From an uncultured bacterium (GTDB lineage Bacteria > CSSED10-310 > CALFER01), in assembly GCA_937951895.1 (NCBI GenBank), contig CALFER010000038.1, positions 67,029 through 131,028 on the forward strand: 64,000 nt of DNA. The letters are read 5' to 3'. A program made the translations under genes and the position numbers. The notes under the pieces were generated by a model that was not told where the DNA came from, did no database searches, and worked only from the letters and a program-made list of their open reading frames with translations. Of the stretch, positions 18,013-26,376 are shown in pieces. Within the stretch, counting starts at the first letter, position 1; each line of letters begins with the position of its first letter.

Positions 18013-20277
18013 TCAGTCGTCTTCTTCGTTATCCGAGTGGAGCATCAGGTCGGCCAGACCACATGTTGCCAACTGACGCTCGATTTCCTGAACGGTTTCA
18101 TAGCGATCATCGGGACCCTTTTCGAGACATTTCATGATGAGATCGTTCATCCATCGCGGGAGATCCGGTTGGCGTTCGATGGGTGGGATCGGTTCTGTTT
18201 CGACCTGATCCACCAGGACTTTGAACGAATCGGGGCTCGTGAAGGGCGGTGATCCGACACATGCTTCGTACAGAATCGTTCCGAGCGAATAGATATCGCT
18301 GCGTGTATCGGTCGATTCCCCCTTTGCCTGCTCGGGACTCATGTATTCAGGTGTCCCGACGACAAAGTCCGAATCGCTGTCTTTGGTGAGTCCCATGACC
18401 ATCGCGATCCCGAAGTCCACGAGTTTGACGATGCCGGCATCGTTGATCAGGATATTCTGAGGTTTGATGTCGCGATGGACGATACCCAGGCGGTGAGCGG
18501 CCCAGAGGCCGGCGCAGACCTGCGTCATGACCTGGATGACGGTGTCGATATCGAAGGTTTTTTCGGTGCGGATCATCGCCTTCAGATCCCGGCTCGGGAA
18601 GAACTCCATCGAGATATACAGAAGGTTGTTCACCTTTTCAAAATCGTACAGTTGCACGACATTGTCGTGATGGACTTTGCGTGCGAGATTGACTTCCTGT
18701 TTGAATCGGTGAATCATTTCAGAATCGTTTGCGTATTTGGGCTTGAGGACTTTGAGAGCGACTTCGTTGGACAGTTCCTGGTCGAATGCCCGATACACGA
18801 CGCCCATTCCGCCTGCCCCGACCCGCTCACGAATGACGTACCGTTCCGCCACGATCGATCCCGCCGCGAACTGATGCGGGAACGTGGTCGTCGGGCGCGT
18901 CCTGCCGTCCCTTGCAACGTGTGCGAGTTGGGAGAGTTTGGTCCTGACCTGTCGATAGCCCAGATCGAACGCCGAAATTCTCTCGAAGATCTTCACCGCG
19001 CGTTCCGGTTGTCCCCGGGATTCGAATCCACATCCCAGTTCGTAATACACATCGATGTTATCAGCTGAGACTTCCTCTTCGAGGAGGTATTTCAGGTAGT
19101 TATCGTATCCGAGATCAAAATTGCCGCGGCGGAGAAACGCCTGGCCGAGCAGATTGCGAATAGGGACCGTGCGACTTCCTTGTGACCAGGCATTTTGCAG
19201 AACCTGGATAGCCAGATCGAGGTTATTGAGCTGGAGATACAACTGGCCGGCTTTATAGGGTTCGTTCGCCAATGCGTACAGATCGGCAGCTTTATCGTAT
19301 TCACCCAGTTGTTCGCGAAGTTCCGCCGCCTGGTTGGTGTCGCCGAGTTGTTCGGAGAGAACCGCGGCATCGAGCAGGCGCCCGGCGCGCAGGAACATCT
19401 CGGCTGCTTTTCGCGGTCGATCCGTCAACCGATACATCTCCCCCGCTTTGGCAAACTCGCCCGATAGTTCGTACGCCTCCGCCGCGATCTTGAATTCGCC
19501 GCTGTCATCCGCCAGAACAGCCGCTTTCGAGAATTCGTTTTCCGACAGTAACTTCTGGATCTGCAGGAAACGGGCTTTGTTGATTTCCCCCAGTTCATTG
19601 TAAATCGAAGCCGCTTCTTCCCACCGGTTGACGGATTCGAGATACCGAGCGGCTTGCGCCAGATCACCGACAATCCGTGAGACGCGGACAGCTTCGTCGA
19701 TCTCACCGGCCCTGAAAAACAATTCCGCCGCTGTCTGATACTTCCTCAGTTGCTCATAAGCTCGGGCACACTGGACCGCAAGATCCTGTTTGATCAGACG
19801 TCCCGAGGCATCCGTTTTGTTCTCGTAATAGGGATTCTCGAGGATGCGCTCAAAACAGGCGATCACTTTGCCATACATCCCTCGTTCAAAGTAGAGTCGT
19901 CCCGCCCGGATGTAATCCTGAGCTTCTTCGAGCATGGTCGCCGCATCGGAAGTAGCATCCGCAAGCATGTACATTTCAGCCGCAAGAAGTGGAATGCCGG
20001 CTTCCTTGTACATCATTCCCGCCTGATAGTAGTCCTTGATCTCCTTGAACATCTCGGCGGATTTAGCATACTGCCCCGCTTTGGCGAAATGCCGTGCCGC
20101 TTCCTTGTTGCGACCGAGCCATTCGAGGAGCGGGGCGGAGCGATGATACGCGCGGACCTTGAGATACATATCGAGAGCTTTTTCAAATTCACCGGCCGCC
20201 CGGAACAAATCACCGGCATCCAGATATTCTCCGCGCTGTGCCAGTTTCTGAGCTTCCTTGATGTTTCCGTGCGCCAT
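18013..20277 (-). CDS. TPR-repeat Ser/Thr protein kinase (soluble)
   Basis: 754 aa with no transmembrane segment. Residues 1 to ~450 are a long run of TPR-like helical repeats (A-x-x-F-x-x-A-G-E/D-x-x-K-A type units such as AGDLFRAAGEFEKAL and AAEMFLRAGRLLDAA). The kinase domain fills ~478-745: GAGGMGVVYRAF, VALKVLK, IVHRDIKPQNIL, DFGIAMVMG, TPEYMSPEQA. All catalytic residues are present. Repeats preceding rather than following the kinase is the less usual order; they probably recruit substrates. GGGGAG lies 4 nt before the ATG. The C terminus is acidic (DNEEDD). Confidence 0.92.
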   Translation of the reverse strand: MAHGNIKEAQKLAQRGEYLDAGDLFRAAGEFEKALDMYLKVRAYHRSAPLLEWLGRNKEAARHFAKAGQYAKSAEMFKEIKDYYQAGMMYKEAGIPLLAAEMYMLADATSDAATMLEEAQDYIRAGRLYFERGMYGKVIACFERILENPYYENKTDASGRLIKQDLAVQCARAYEQLRKYQTAAELFFRAGEIDEAVRVSRIVGDLAQAARYLESVNRWEEAASIYNELGEINKARFLQIQKLLSENEFSKAAVLADDSGEFKIAAEAYELSGEFAKAGEMYRLTDRPRKAAEMFLRAGRLLDAAVLSEQLGDTNQAAELREQLGEYDKAADLYALANEPYKAGQLYLQLNNLDLAIQVLQNAWSQGSRTVPIRNLLGQAFLRRGNFDLGYDNYLKYLLEEEVSADNIDVYYELGCGFESRGQPERAVKIFERISAFDLGYRQVRTKLSQLAHVARDGRTRPTTTFPHQFAAGSIVAERYVIRERVGAGGMGVVYRAFDQELSNEVALKVLKPKYANDSEMIHRFKQEVNLARKVHHDNVVQLYDFEKVNNLLYISMEFFPSRDLKAMIRTEKTFDIDTVIQVMTQVCAGLWAAHRLGIVHRDIKPQNILINDAGIVKLVDFGIAMVMGLTKDSDSDFVVGTPEYMSPEQAKGESTDTRSDIYSLGTILYEACVGSPPFTSPDSFKVLVDQVETEPIPPIERQPDLPRWMNDLIMKCLEKGPDDRYETVQEIERQLATCGLADLMLHSDNEEDD

Positions 20278-20295
20278 AAACTCCCCAACTGCTTG

Positions 20296-20323
20296 AGTAT
20301 AGGCGTTTGGTGCGAGACGTCAA
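20296..20323 (-). promoter_or_regulatory. Promoter of the TPR-kinase gene
   Basis: Minus strand TTGACG (20323-20318), 16 bp, TATACT (20301-20296), 18 nt before the ATG; near consensus. Confidence 0.6.
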
Positions 20324-20396
20324 GATGCAGATACCCGATCCACGTCTGATCACACATCTCGGGTGCAGCCATCTTCCGGACTATTTTTTTTCCGCA

Positions 20397-20430
20397 CTGG
20401 AATTTTCCATCAATTTGACGGAAAATCCAG
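20397..20430. promoter_or_regulatory. Long near-perfect palindrome upstream of the PilZ gene
   Basis: Left arm 20397-20413 and right arm 20415-20430 around a single T: CTGG, ATTTTCCATCAA versus TTGACGGAAAAT, CCAG, with one bulged A and one mismatch. A T8-type run lies before it on the plus strand, not after, so it is a poor terminator on either strand. It looks like an operator for a dimeric repressor or an RNA hairpin in the PilZ leader. Confidence 0.5.
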
Positions 20431-20491
20431 CTGGGGGCATGGGATTCACGATCCGAGCGGCCGGCCGGAGATCCGGAGACAGGAGCGGCAC

Positions 20492-20875
20492 ATGGAGAAT
20501 CTGATGAAGCTATTGAACATCCAGGAGGGGAAAACAATCGAGGAACGCCGGGAAATCGAGCGCAAGCAGCTGACGAAGCCGATATCGGTCACGTTCAGCA
20601 TCGAGCACGAAGGCGAGATCACGGATATCACCAGCGAGGGAATCGGGATCAAATTTCATCCGCTCGGTACAGAAGCATTGAATGTCGGGCGGAGAGTTCG
20701 ACTGCATCTGAACATGAATGACCGGATCGTCAGTCTCCATGGGGAAATCCGCCGGATCAGCGAGAAATTCGGACACATCATTCTGGGCTTGGCTTATGAC
20801 CGTGACGATGTCGCCACGTTCAATCTGAGCCCATCCGACAAGACCGACCAGGATTCAGAGTCCCGGGATCGGTGA
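20492..20875 (+). CDS. PilZ-domain c-di-GMP receptor-like protein
   Basis: 127 aa. Start at 20492 has AGGAG 7 nt upstream; the longer frame from 20363 crosses the palindrome. The PilZ signature is RxxxR (REIER) followed by strands and DITSEGIGI, matching (D/N)xSxxG. A lone PilZ domain usually transmits c-di-GMP level to motility, polysaccharide or gene-expression targets. The HD-GYP phosphodiesterase at 6472 could supply the opposing activity. The stop lies 1 nt from the stop of the convergent gene. Confidence 0.78.
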   Translation: MENLMKLLNIQEGKTIEERREIERKQLTKPISVTFSIEHEGEITDITSEGIGIKFHPLGTEALNVGRRVRLHLNMNDRIVSLHGEIRRISEKFGHIILGLAYDRDDVATFNLSPSDKTDQDSESRDR

Positions 20876-20876
20876 T

Positions 20877-23330
20877 TCATCTCGGTCCGAAACCGAATGT
20901 CCAGGAACTGATTCCATCCGGGCCACCGAGCAATTCGGTCAGTGAGGCGTTCATCATACCACCCCAGAAGGTGATCCCGTCCAGAGACGCATTGCCGGTA
21001 TCCGGCCAGTCGAACATGGGCAGAATCATGCAGTCGCTATGGCCATGGATCAGTGTGACCGGTTGCCAGTCCAGATCATGCGTCCATGTCGGATGAAACC
21101 AATATTCCGAGCCGATCTGGAGAATGACGAACAATGCGGCATCGACCGGAGTCGCGTGATCAGATCCCAGAGTGGCTTTCAGATAACAGGGATCACCCGG
21201 TGAGAATCGATGCGACGGCATCTCGAGGACAACACCGGTCACAGGTGCTGAAGGCGTCGGCAGAGTGGGAGGCGACAATTGCGTCGAGGCGTGGATGAAA
21301 GCGTCGATTCCGTATAAATCACCATCAACCACATGCAGCACATTCGATGAATCGATCACAGAATCGCTCCCGCTGGAGCAGTTTACTCGATCGACGATTC
21401 TTTCCGATGACCAGGTTCCGTTGTATTTGTAAAAGTGTTCAATTGAGCACTGATCGGTGGAAAACACTCTTTTATGAAACATAATATGCGGATTACCCTG
21501 AACATCGAAAACGAGATCCGGAAATTCGTAATAATCCCGGTTCGGAATCGCTTCGTATTCCCAGCCATAGGCAGTTCGTGTCATGAAATACAACGTGGGC
21601 CAGTAAATTTGCTGATAGACAATGCAAATCCTTCCCCCACGATCCAGTTCCATATCGAAGGCTTCCACCTCGGAACGATCCAGATCAACAACCCATCCGG
21701 ATTCGCTCCGGTAGAGGCATCTGAGGCTGGCGTCTTCCATTCTATGACTCAACCATGGAACTCCCTGTGCATCAATGAGCAGTTTTGTCGGGAGAGCATA
21801 GAATTCATATTCAGCGACCGGTTCGATCGTCCAGTTTTCACCTGTGTTATATGCATAATACGTCACATGTCGTGACTCCGGTGATCTCTGGTCGAAACTG
21901 ATGCCGATCGTGCCGTCCGGACCAACCGCAATGTTGGTTTCCGTACAGGGACCACCGGACATGAGAGTCTCAAATTCCCACCGTCCCGCGACCATACGCC
22001 CAAACTGAAGCGCTTCCTCACCCGCAATCACCATCACCGGTTGATCACCGGCCGCGATAGCTATCGAAGACTCCATTCCTTTGTCAGCCACGATCGTTGA
22101 ATTCCAATCGCCCGATAAATCTGTATCAAATGCAATATGGACAGGACAGGCAGAGTCACCCACAAGCGAGTGGCTGATATACAAATGATCGGATGAATCG
22201 ACAGCAAGTGACGGCAGGTATCCATTGATCGCAGAACAGGCGATATATTCTCCGGTCCAGGAATCATCATTCTGTTCTAGATACCGCAAGTCAGGATAGT
22301 TCTGGTATGCCAGGCGGAGCATCCCGGTTCCTCCTGACAACCAAGCCCTGCAAGGTGAGTTAAAATCAGTATCCAGATGCTCCTCGTTCCATATCGTTGC
22401 TTCGCGGTAGAAATGCGTTAATGCATAATCGGCGCCGAGAATGATCACATGTGCGTCTTCCCCGTCAATAACCATCGACAGAACATCTCGTGAGCCGCTG
22501 TAAAAAGGTTCATGGTACCAGGTTCCGCCCTCCTGATACGACAAATACATCTGATCCGCCGTTTCCGTGAAAAGCGCGTAAGCCACATACGGATTATTCG
22601 CACTGTCCAATGCAATCGCCCATGAGCCAACAAGCGGGCTCTGACCCACAGATTCAGTATTTACAACCATCCCCTCTGTACTCACCGTTGCGTAATAAAG
22701 TGTCTCCCGCGGTATGTACTTTACGTAAACCATTCTGATTACATCATCGCTTCCCATGGCTGCTTCTGCTGAATACGATTCGGAATCAATCAGTTGCGAT
22801 GTCCAGATCGAATCCATCCAAATCCCGTGCCGGAGTGAATTAGCACGGCCTCCGAACACCACATGCATGCGATCATTCGAATCGAACATACACGCGTAGA
22901 TCCTGTTGATCCTGTCGACATCCGTTTCCACGATCTCGGAATGCCACACCGCACTCTCCCGTTTGAAGACGCGGATGCCCATCGAATCGAAGCATATGAT
23001 ATGCGGAGTGTCACTCGAGTCAAAAGAAAGATGGATGTCACAAGCCGAGTCGGGCAAATCCGATACGATTTCAGATTGCCATTCATCGCCAACCCGTGAA
23101 AAGTAACTCAGAAAATAGCCCAATGTCCCCTCACGGTCAGAGAGTGCGATTGCTGCATGGAGTTGATTCTGATGATCGACCGCGAACATACTCACGATGT
23201 ACGAGTCCATAGCATCGGGTTTCCACAGCGTTTCGATTGTCCAGTCATGTGCGAACAAGACAGACCCGATCGACATCAGGATGAAGGACACCAACACAAT
23301 GCGATATCTCGAGCCAGCAACATTCACCAT
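20877..23330 (-). CDS. Secreted propeller-like repeat protein with shared C-terminal domain (copy A)
   Basis: 817 aa. AAGGAGG lies 5 nt before the ATG and a signal peptide follows (RIVLVSFILMSIGSVLFA). The body is a series of ~45-60-residue beta repeats containing an Asp-x-(S/A)-x-x-x-x-H/P-x-(V/I) pattern (LSFDSSDTPHIICFD, MFDSNDRMHVVFG, LAVDSSDHLYISHS, VIDSSNVLHVVDG), as in BNR/sialidase-like propellers. The C-terminal ~90 residues (IGSEYWFHPTWT ... LDGITFWGGMMN ... WTFGFGP) match four other proteins here. Paralogue of the gene at 33302. No catalytic motif seen; function unknown, surface or extracellular role inferred. Confidence 0.75.
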   Translation of the reverse strand: MVNVAGSRYRIVLVSFILMSIGSVLFAHDWTIETLWKPDAMDSYIVSMFAVDHQNQLHAAIALSDREGTLGYFLSYFSRVGDEWQSEIVSDLPDSACDIHLSFDSSDTPHIICFDSMGIRVFKRESAVWHSEIVETDVDRINRIYACMFDSNDRMHVVFGGRANSLRHGIWMDSIWTSQLIDSESYSAEAAMGSDDVIRMVYVKYIPRETLYYATVSTEGMVVNTESVGQSPLVGSWAIALDSANNPYVAYALFTETADQMYLSYQEGGTWYHEPFYSGSRDVLSMVIDGEDAHVIILGADYALTHFYREATIWNEEHLDTDFNSPCRAWLSGGTGMLRLAYQNYPDLRYLEQNDDSWTGEYIACSAINGYLPSLAVDSSDHLYISHSLVGDSACPVHIAFDTDLSGDWNSTIVADKGMESSIAIAAGDQPVMVIAGEEALQFGRMVAGRWEFETLMSGGPCTETNIAVGPDGTIGISFDQRSPESRHVTYYAYNTGENWTIEPVAEYEFYALPTKLLIDAQGVPWLSHRMEDASLRCLYRSESGWVVDLDRSEVEAFDMELDRGGRICIVYQQIYWPTLYFMTRTAYGWEYEAIPNRDYYEFPDLVFDVQGNPHIMFHKRVFSTDQCSIEHFYKYNGTWSSERIVDRVNCSSGSDSVIDSSNVLHVVDGDLYGIDAFIHASTQLSPPTLPTPSAPVTGVVLEMPSHRFSPGDPCYLKATLGSDHATPVDAALFVILQIGSEYWFHPTWTHDLDWQPVTLIHGHSDCMILPMFDWPDTGNASLDGITFWGGMMNASLTELLGGPDGISSWTFGFGPR

Positions 23331-23363
23331 AACAACCTCCTTATACGAAGCATCACTGGTTTC

Positions 23364-23392
23364 AGCATAAGAATATGAAGTTAATAATTCAA
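23364..23392 (-). promoter_or_regulatory. Promoter of secreted repeat protein A
   Basis: Minus strand TTGAAT (23392-23387), 17 bp, TATGCT (23369-23364), 33 nt before the ATG at 23330, in an AT-rich 87-nt gap. Confidence 0.5.
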
Positions 23393-23417
23393 TGAGATAA
23401 GCTAAGGTGATTAAAGA

Positions 23418-23855
23418 TCAAACACTTGCGAGGCGTTCGAGATCGAATGCGGACACGGCACCGAGCAGACGATTGATTTCCCTGCCATACTCAAACACCA
23501 GAACGGTCGGCAGGATCTCGATGCCGTAAAAACGATTCATCTCGGGGTTGTCGGAGATATCGATCGACACAAAGATCGTTTTGTCCTGGAATGCGCGTGC
23601 CGTGATGTCGAACAGCGGGATAAAATCCCGGGCGCCCGGAGCCCAGGGCGCCCAGAATACAGCGATCATTCTTTTTTTACATAATCCCAGAAACTTGGGA
23701 AATGTCGCATCACCCAGCGGGACGGAAGAGTCCTTCCGGATCGGAAACAGGCAGACCGGACAGTAGGCGTAATCGGTTGCCTTGTCGATCAGTACCGGAG
23801 ACACATGCGCACAGATCGGGCACTTGTGCATCCTTCCGGGTGATGGGACATTCAT
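23418..23855 (-). CDS. Zinc-ribbon thioredoxin-like protein lacking the CxxC active site
   Basis: 145 aa. An N-terminal zinc ribbon (CPIC ... CPVC, residues ~12-36) precedes a thioredoxin fold, the same architecture as thioredoxin 2 (TrxC). The usual WCGPC is replaced by WAPGA: FWAPWAPGARDFIP, so both redox cysteines are Ala. The cis-Pro region is kept (IEILPTVLVFEYGREI). It therefore cannot do dithiol exchange and is probably a structural or binding subunit. It is the last gene of the membrane operon; its ATG is 1 nt past the previous TGA. Confidence 0.8.
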   Translation of the reverse strand: MNVPSPGRMHKCPICAHVSPVLIDKATDYAYCPVCLFPIRKDSSVPLGDATFPKFLGLCKKRMIAVFWAPWAPGARDFIPLFDITARAFQDKTIFVSIDISDNPEMNRFYGIEILPTVLVFEYGREINRLLGAVSAFDLERLASV

Positions 23856-23856
23856 C

Positions 23857-24543
23857 TCAACTGACTACCCCGAGCCAATCCTTGAAGAGGAAGATGAAAC
23901 GGCCGATGGCCAGCGAAATACGAGCCATGACGGTGAGTCCGAAGGAAGCCCCGAATCCGATCATGACCATCAGAATACCGAAGTTGCTGATTGGCCTCAG
24001 AACACCCTTCTGTTCGGTCGAGAAGAAGAAATAGATCAGCGTGGCGAGTGTCGAGAGCAGGATGACGATGGTCCAGAAACCGGGCCAGAACTCGGCGAGC
24101 TGTGCGCGTGTCACGATGGACGCTTCGAGCTGCCGCAGGATGCCGGCTTCAAAGGATGCCGGAATCGAGATAGCGGTATAGTACCCCATCGTCAATCCGA
24201 TCGGGATCCGCACCATCCAGGAAATCTTCGGGATGAAGCGTGTGATGTACAGCGCACCGACCATCATCGGAAGAATGATGAAGAAGTTGGCATCGTTGAA
24301 GGGATTCAGCACCGCGGTGGAAAAACCGTCCTGTTTGACCATTTTTCCTGCATTCACCAGCGGATCGATCATCATCGGAACAACGACGTTGAAGTAGGTC
24401 AGAGTGATCGAGTAGCCGTTCGCGACGCCGATGTAGAGATGCTCGGCGATTCGATAAAGTGGATTGTCACGCCATAGAAAGGAGAAGATGGCGATAGTCA
24501 GGATGGCGGCATTCCAAGTCCAGAATTCGGTTGCGATGTTCAT
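23857..24543 (-). CDS. Polytopic membrane protein of the DUF6754-like operon
   Basis: 228 aa. Start at 24543 forms an ATGA overlap with the upstream stop and has GGGGAG just before it. About six or seven hydrophobic helices: near 10-24, 34-60, 87-108, 113-133, 155-175 and a long hydrophobic C-terminal pair. Short loops carry RDNPLYRIAEHLYIGVANG and LNPFNDANFF. No family recognised with confidence. Position in a tightly overlapping operon argues that it forms a complex with the neighbouring membrane proteins. Confidence 0.8.
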   Translation of the reverse strand: MNIATEFWTWNAAILTIAIFSFLWRDNPLYRIAEHLYIGVANGYSITLTYFNVVVPMMIDPLVNAGKMVKQDGFSTAVLNPFNDANFFIILPMMVGALYITRFIPKISWMVRIPIGLTMGYYTAISIPASFEAGILRQLEASIVTRAQLAEFWPGFWTIVILLSTLATLIYFFFSTEQKGVLRPISNFGILMVMIGFGASFGLTVMARISLAIGRFIFLFKDWLGVVS

Positions 24544-25445
24544 ACTCCCCTCCGATTTTCGTGCCGGCGCTGCATGAAGTAGCAGACATTGCCCAGAATC
24601 ACCATGAGGATGATGGCGATATGTGTGGTCGACTGAGCACTCATACCTTCGCATGCCATCCGGCGTTCCTGATCCGAAAACTTCTCCTGAACAAGTTTTT
24701 CGTATTCCGCGGCGCCTTTCATGCCCTCGATCATGCCGGTGAGTTGTCCGGAGTCGAGATACGGGTAGAAGTCCGCGACAGACACGGCCGTGACACCCGC
24801 TGTGACTTTGATGCCGTAGCGAGCCTGCGCGTACGCCACATAGGTGATGGGCAGTGAGTTCGCCGCGATCGATGCGATCATGTCCATATCGCGGTAACTC
24901 TTGATGTTCGTCATCATCGGCTGAAGATTCAGATCATTCCCGTAGAAATCTTTCGGAAATACATCGAAGATGTTTTCACCCAGACCCAGAATCGGAACGA
25001 TGGGAGGGGGTTTCCATCCGAGGAACACATAGTCGCGACCGTAGATGATCCGTTCTTCATCGGTCGTAGCGCGATTGTTGAATTCGCTGACTACCTGGTT
25101 AAAGGCCTGTTCGGCCAATCCGAGCGAATTGGCGTAAAGGCACATCGCCAGCACCTTGATACGGCGGTGGAAACTATGACGGAGCAGTGACACGAGCATG
25201 GGGTAGAGTTCGGGCTGATCCTGCGGGCTCAGATCCGCCGAGATCAGCATGGCGTTGTGTTCTTTGGGGAATTTTTCAACTGCATCGAACAATGCCTGGG
25301 TGGTACGTTCGGAAACACGAATCGGGAGATCGAACGGGAAGATGATCGGGATGATCATGACCAGCGCGACGATGACATAGATCACACGCCGGTCGACACC
25401 CATCATCTTCTGCCAGACAGTCTGAATTTCGACTCGGTTGCTCAT
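24540..25445 (-). CDS. Membrane protein with large extracytoplasmic or cytoplasmic domain (DUF6754-like operon)
   Basis: 301 aa. One helix near the N terminus (about 20-40, IYVIVALVMIIPIIF), a soluble domain of ~230 residues, and one C-terminal helix (about 272-292). The soluble part has YGRDYVFLGWKPPPIVPILGLGENI and VTAGVTAVSVADFYPYLDSGQL, and resembles a Rossmann-like alpha/beta domain similar in feel to the DUF6754 partners. ATGA-type overlaps on both sides with its neighbours. Function unknown. Confidence 0.8.
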   Translation of the reverse strand: MSNRVEIQTVWQKMMGVDRRVIYVIVALVMIIPIIFPFDLPIRVSERTTQALFDAVEKFPKEHNAMLISADLSPQDQPELYPMLVSLLRHSFHRRIKVLAMCLYANSLGLAEQAFNQVVSEFNNRATTDEERIIYGRDYVFLGWKPPPIVPILGLGENIFDVFPKDFYGNDLNLQPMMTNIKSYRDMDMIASIAANSLPITYVAYAQARYGIKVTAGVTAVSVADFYPYLDSGQLTGMIEGMKGAAEYEKLVQEKFSDQERRMACEGMSAQSTTHIAIILMVILGNVCYFMQRRHENRRGV

Positions 25446-26368
25446 TCGTCACCTCCCAGCCACGCGCGTTCTATTCCGAAAATGATTTTGAAGGATGTCG
25501 CGACTGCTCCAAGACCGACGCCGATCATGATACCGCGCTTGGAAGCCATGTTGGGGACATCGAGAATCCACTGGCGGAGTTCATAGACACCGGGGATGTA
25601 GGCGGTTGCAAGCGGGATCTGGCCGAGCATGACGATGAACGCCGAAACCAGCAGAACACCGGCATGCAGGTTGCGCATACGGAATGCCCGGTAGGCCGCC
25701 GAACACATGTAGAAGGCGAGCATCGCAAACATCGTGGATCCGCAGGGGACCAGAATACCTTCAAAAAGCTGCTGAATATGGATCCTGAAATCTTTTTTAA
25801 ATGGCACCGGCTTGCCGGTGACCGGGCTGATCATTTCGAACTGAATCCCGTTGCGGCGCGCATTTGATGCCCGCAGTTCGATCTCGTCACGCAACGATGA
25901 TGCCGCATAGCGCGAAAGAGGGGCTTCGACGTTTGAAGGCAACGGCATCACCGCCCGGGCCGGGTCAACGAATTTATCGGGTGAGGCTTTGAACTGGCCC
26001 ATTTCCGCTTCGTTCTGGAACGCATATACCTGGCCATCGTGCGCAAGGAGGACCAAGCCACCGAAAATCGTCGGCAGGCTTTTTTCTCCGCGCACTCCGC
26101 CGAACAGACCGATGAAGGATGAAATGAAGAGCGAGACCAGTGTGACGTAACTGTATTGCCAGTACCGGGATTTGTTCCGGATCTTCACCATGTGGTGGAA
26201 GATGAGGCTTCCGAGACCCAGAATGATGGCGAAAGCGCCGACGATCAGGAGCAGTTTGTTCCGGAGCAGATTGTCGATTTCGTGGACGGATTCCTTGCCC
26301 ACGAAGACCGATATGCCGCCCCAGATCGCGAAGATGAACAACAAATACAAGGGCAGATTTCGTTTCAT
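25442..26368 (-). CDS. Polytopic membrane protein of the DUF6754-like operon
   Basis: 308 aa with about six helices: three N-terminal (about 7-24, 40-58, 71-91), a soluble insert of ~110 residues containing LLAHDGQVYAFQNEAEMGQF and a conserved-looking PVTGKPVPFKKDFRIHIQQL, then three C-terminal helices (about 207-228, 237-260, 283-302). GAGGTAGG precedes the ATG. Its stop overlaps the next start. No family recognised; likely a core channel or scaffold of the operon's complex. Confidence 0.8.
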   Translation of the reverse strand: MKRNLPLYLLFIFAIWGGISVFVGKESVHEIDNLLRNKLLLIVGAFAIILGLGSLIFHHMVKIRNKSRYWQYSYVTLVSLFISSFIGLFGGVRGEKSLPTIFGGLVLLAHDGQVYAFQNEAEMGQFKASPDKFVDPARAVMPLPSNVEAPLSRYAASSLRDEIELRASNARRNGIQFEMISPVTGKPVPFKKDFRIHIQQLFEGILVPCGSTMFAMLAFYMCSAAYRAFRMRNLHAGVLLVSAFIVMLGQIPLATAYIPGVYELRQWILDVPNMASKRGIMIGVGLGAVATSFKIIFGIERAWLGGDE

Positions 26369-26376
26369 GACCTACC

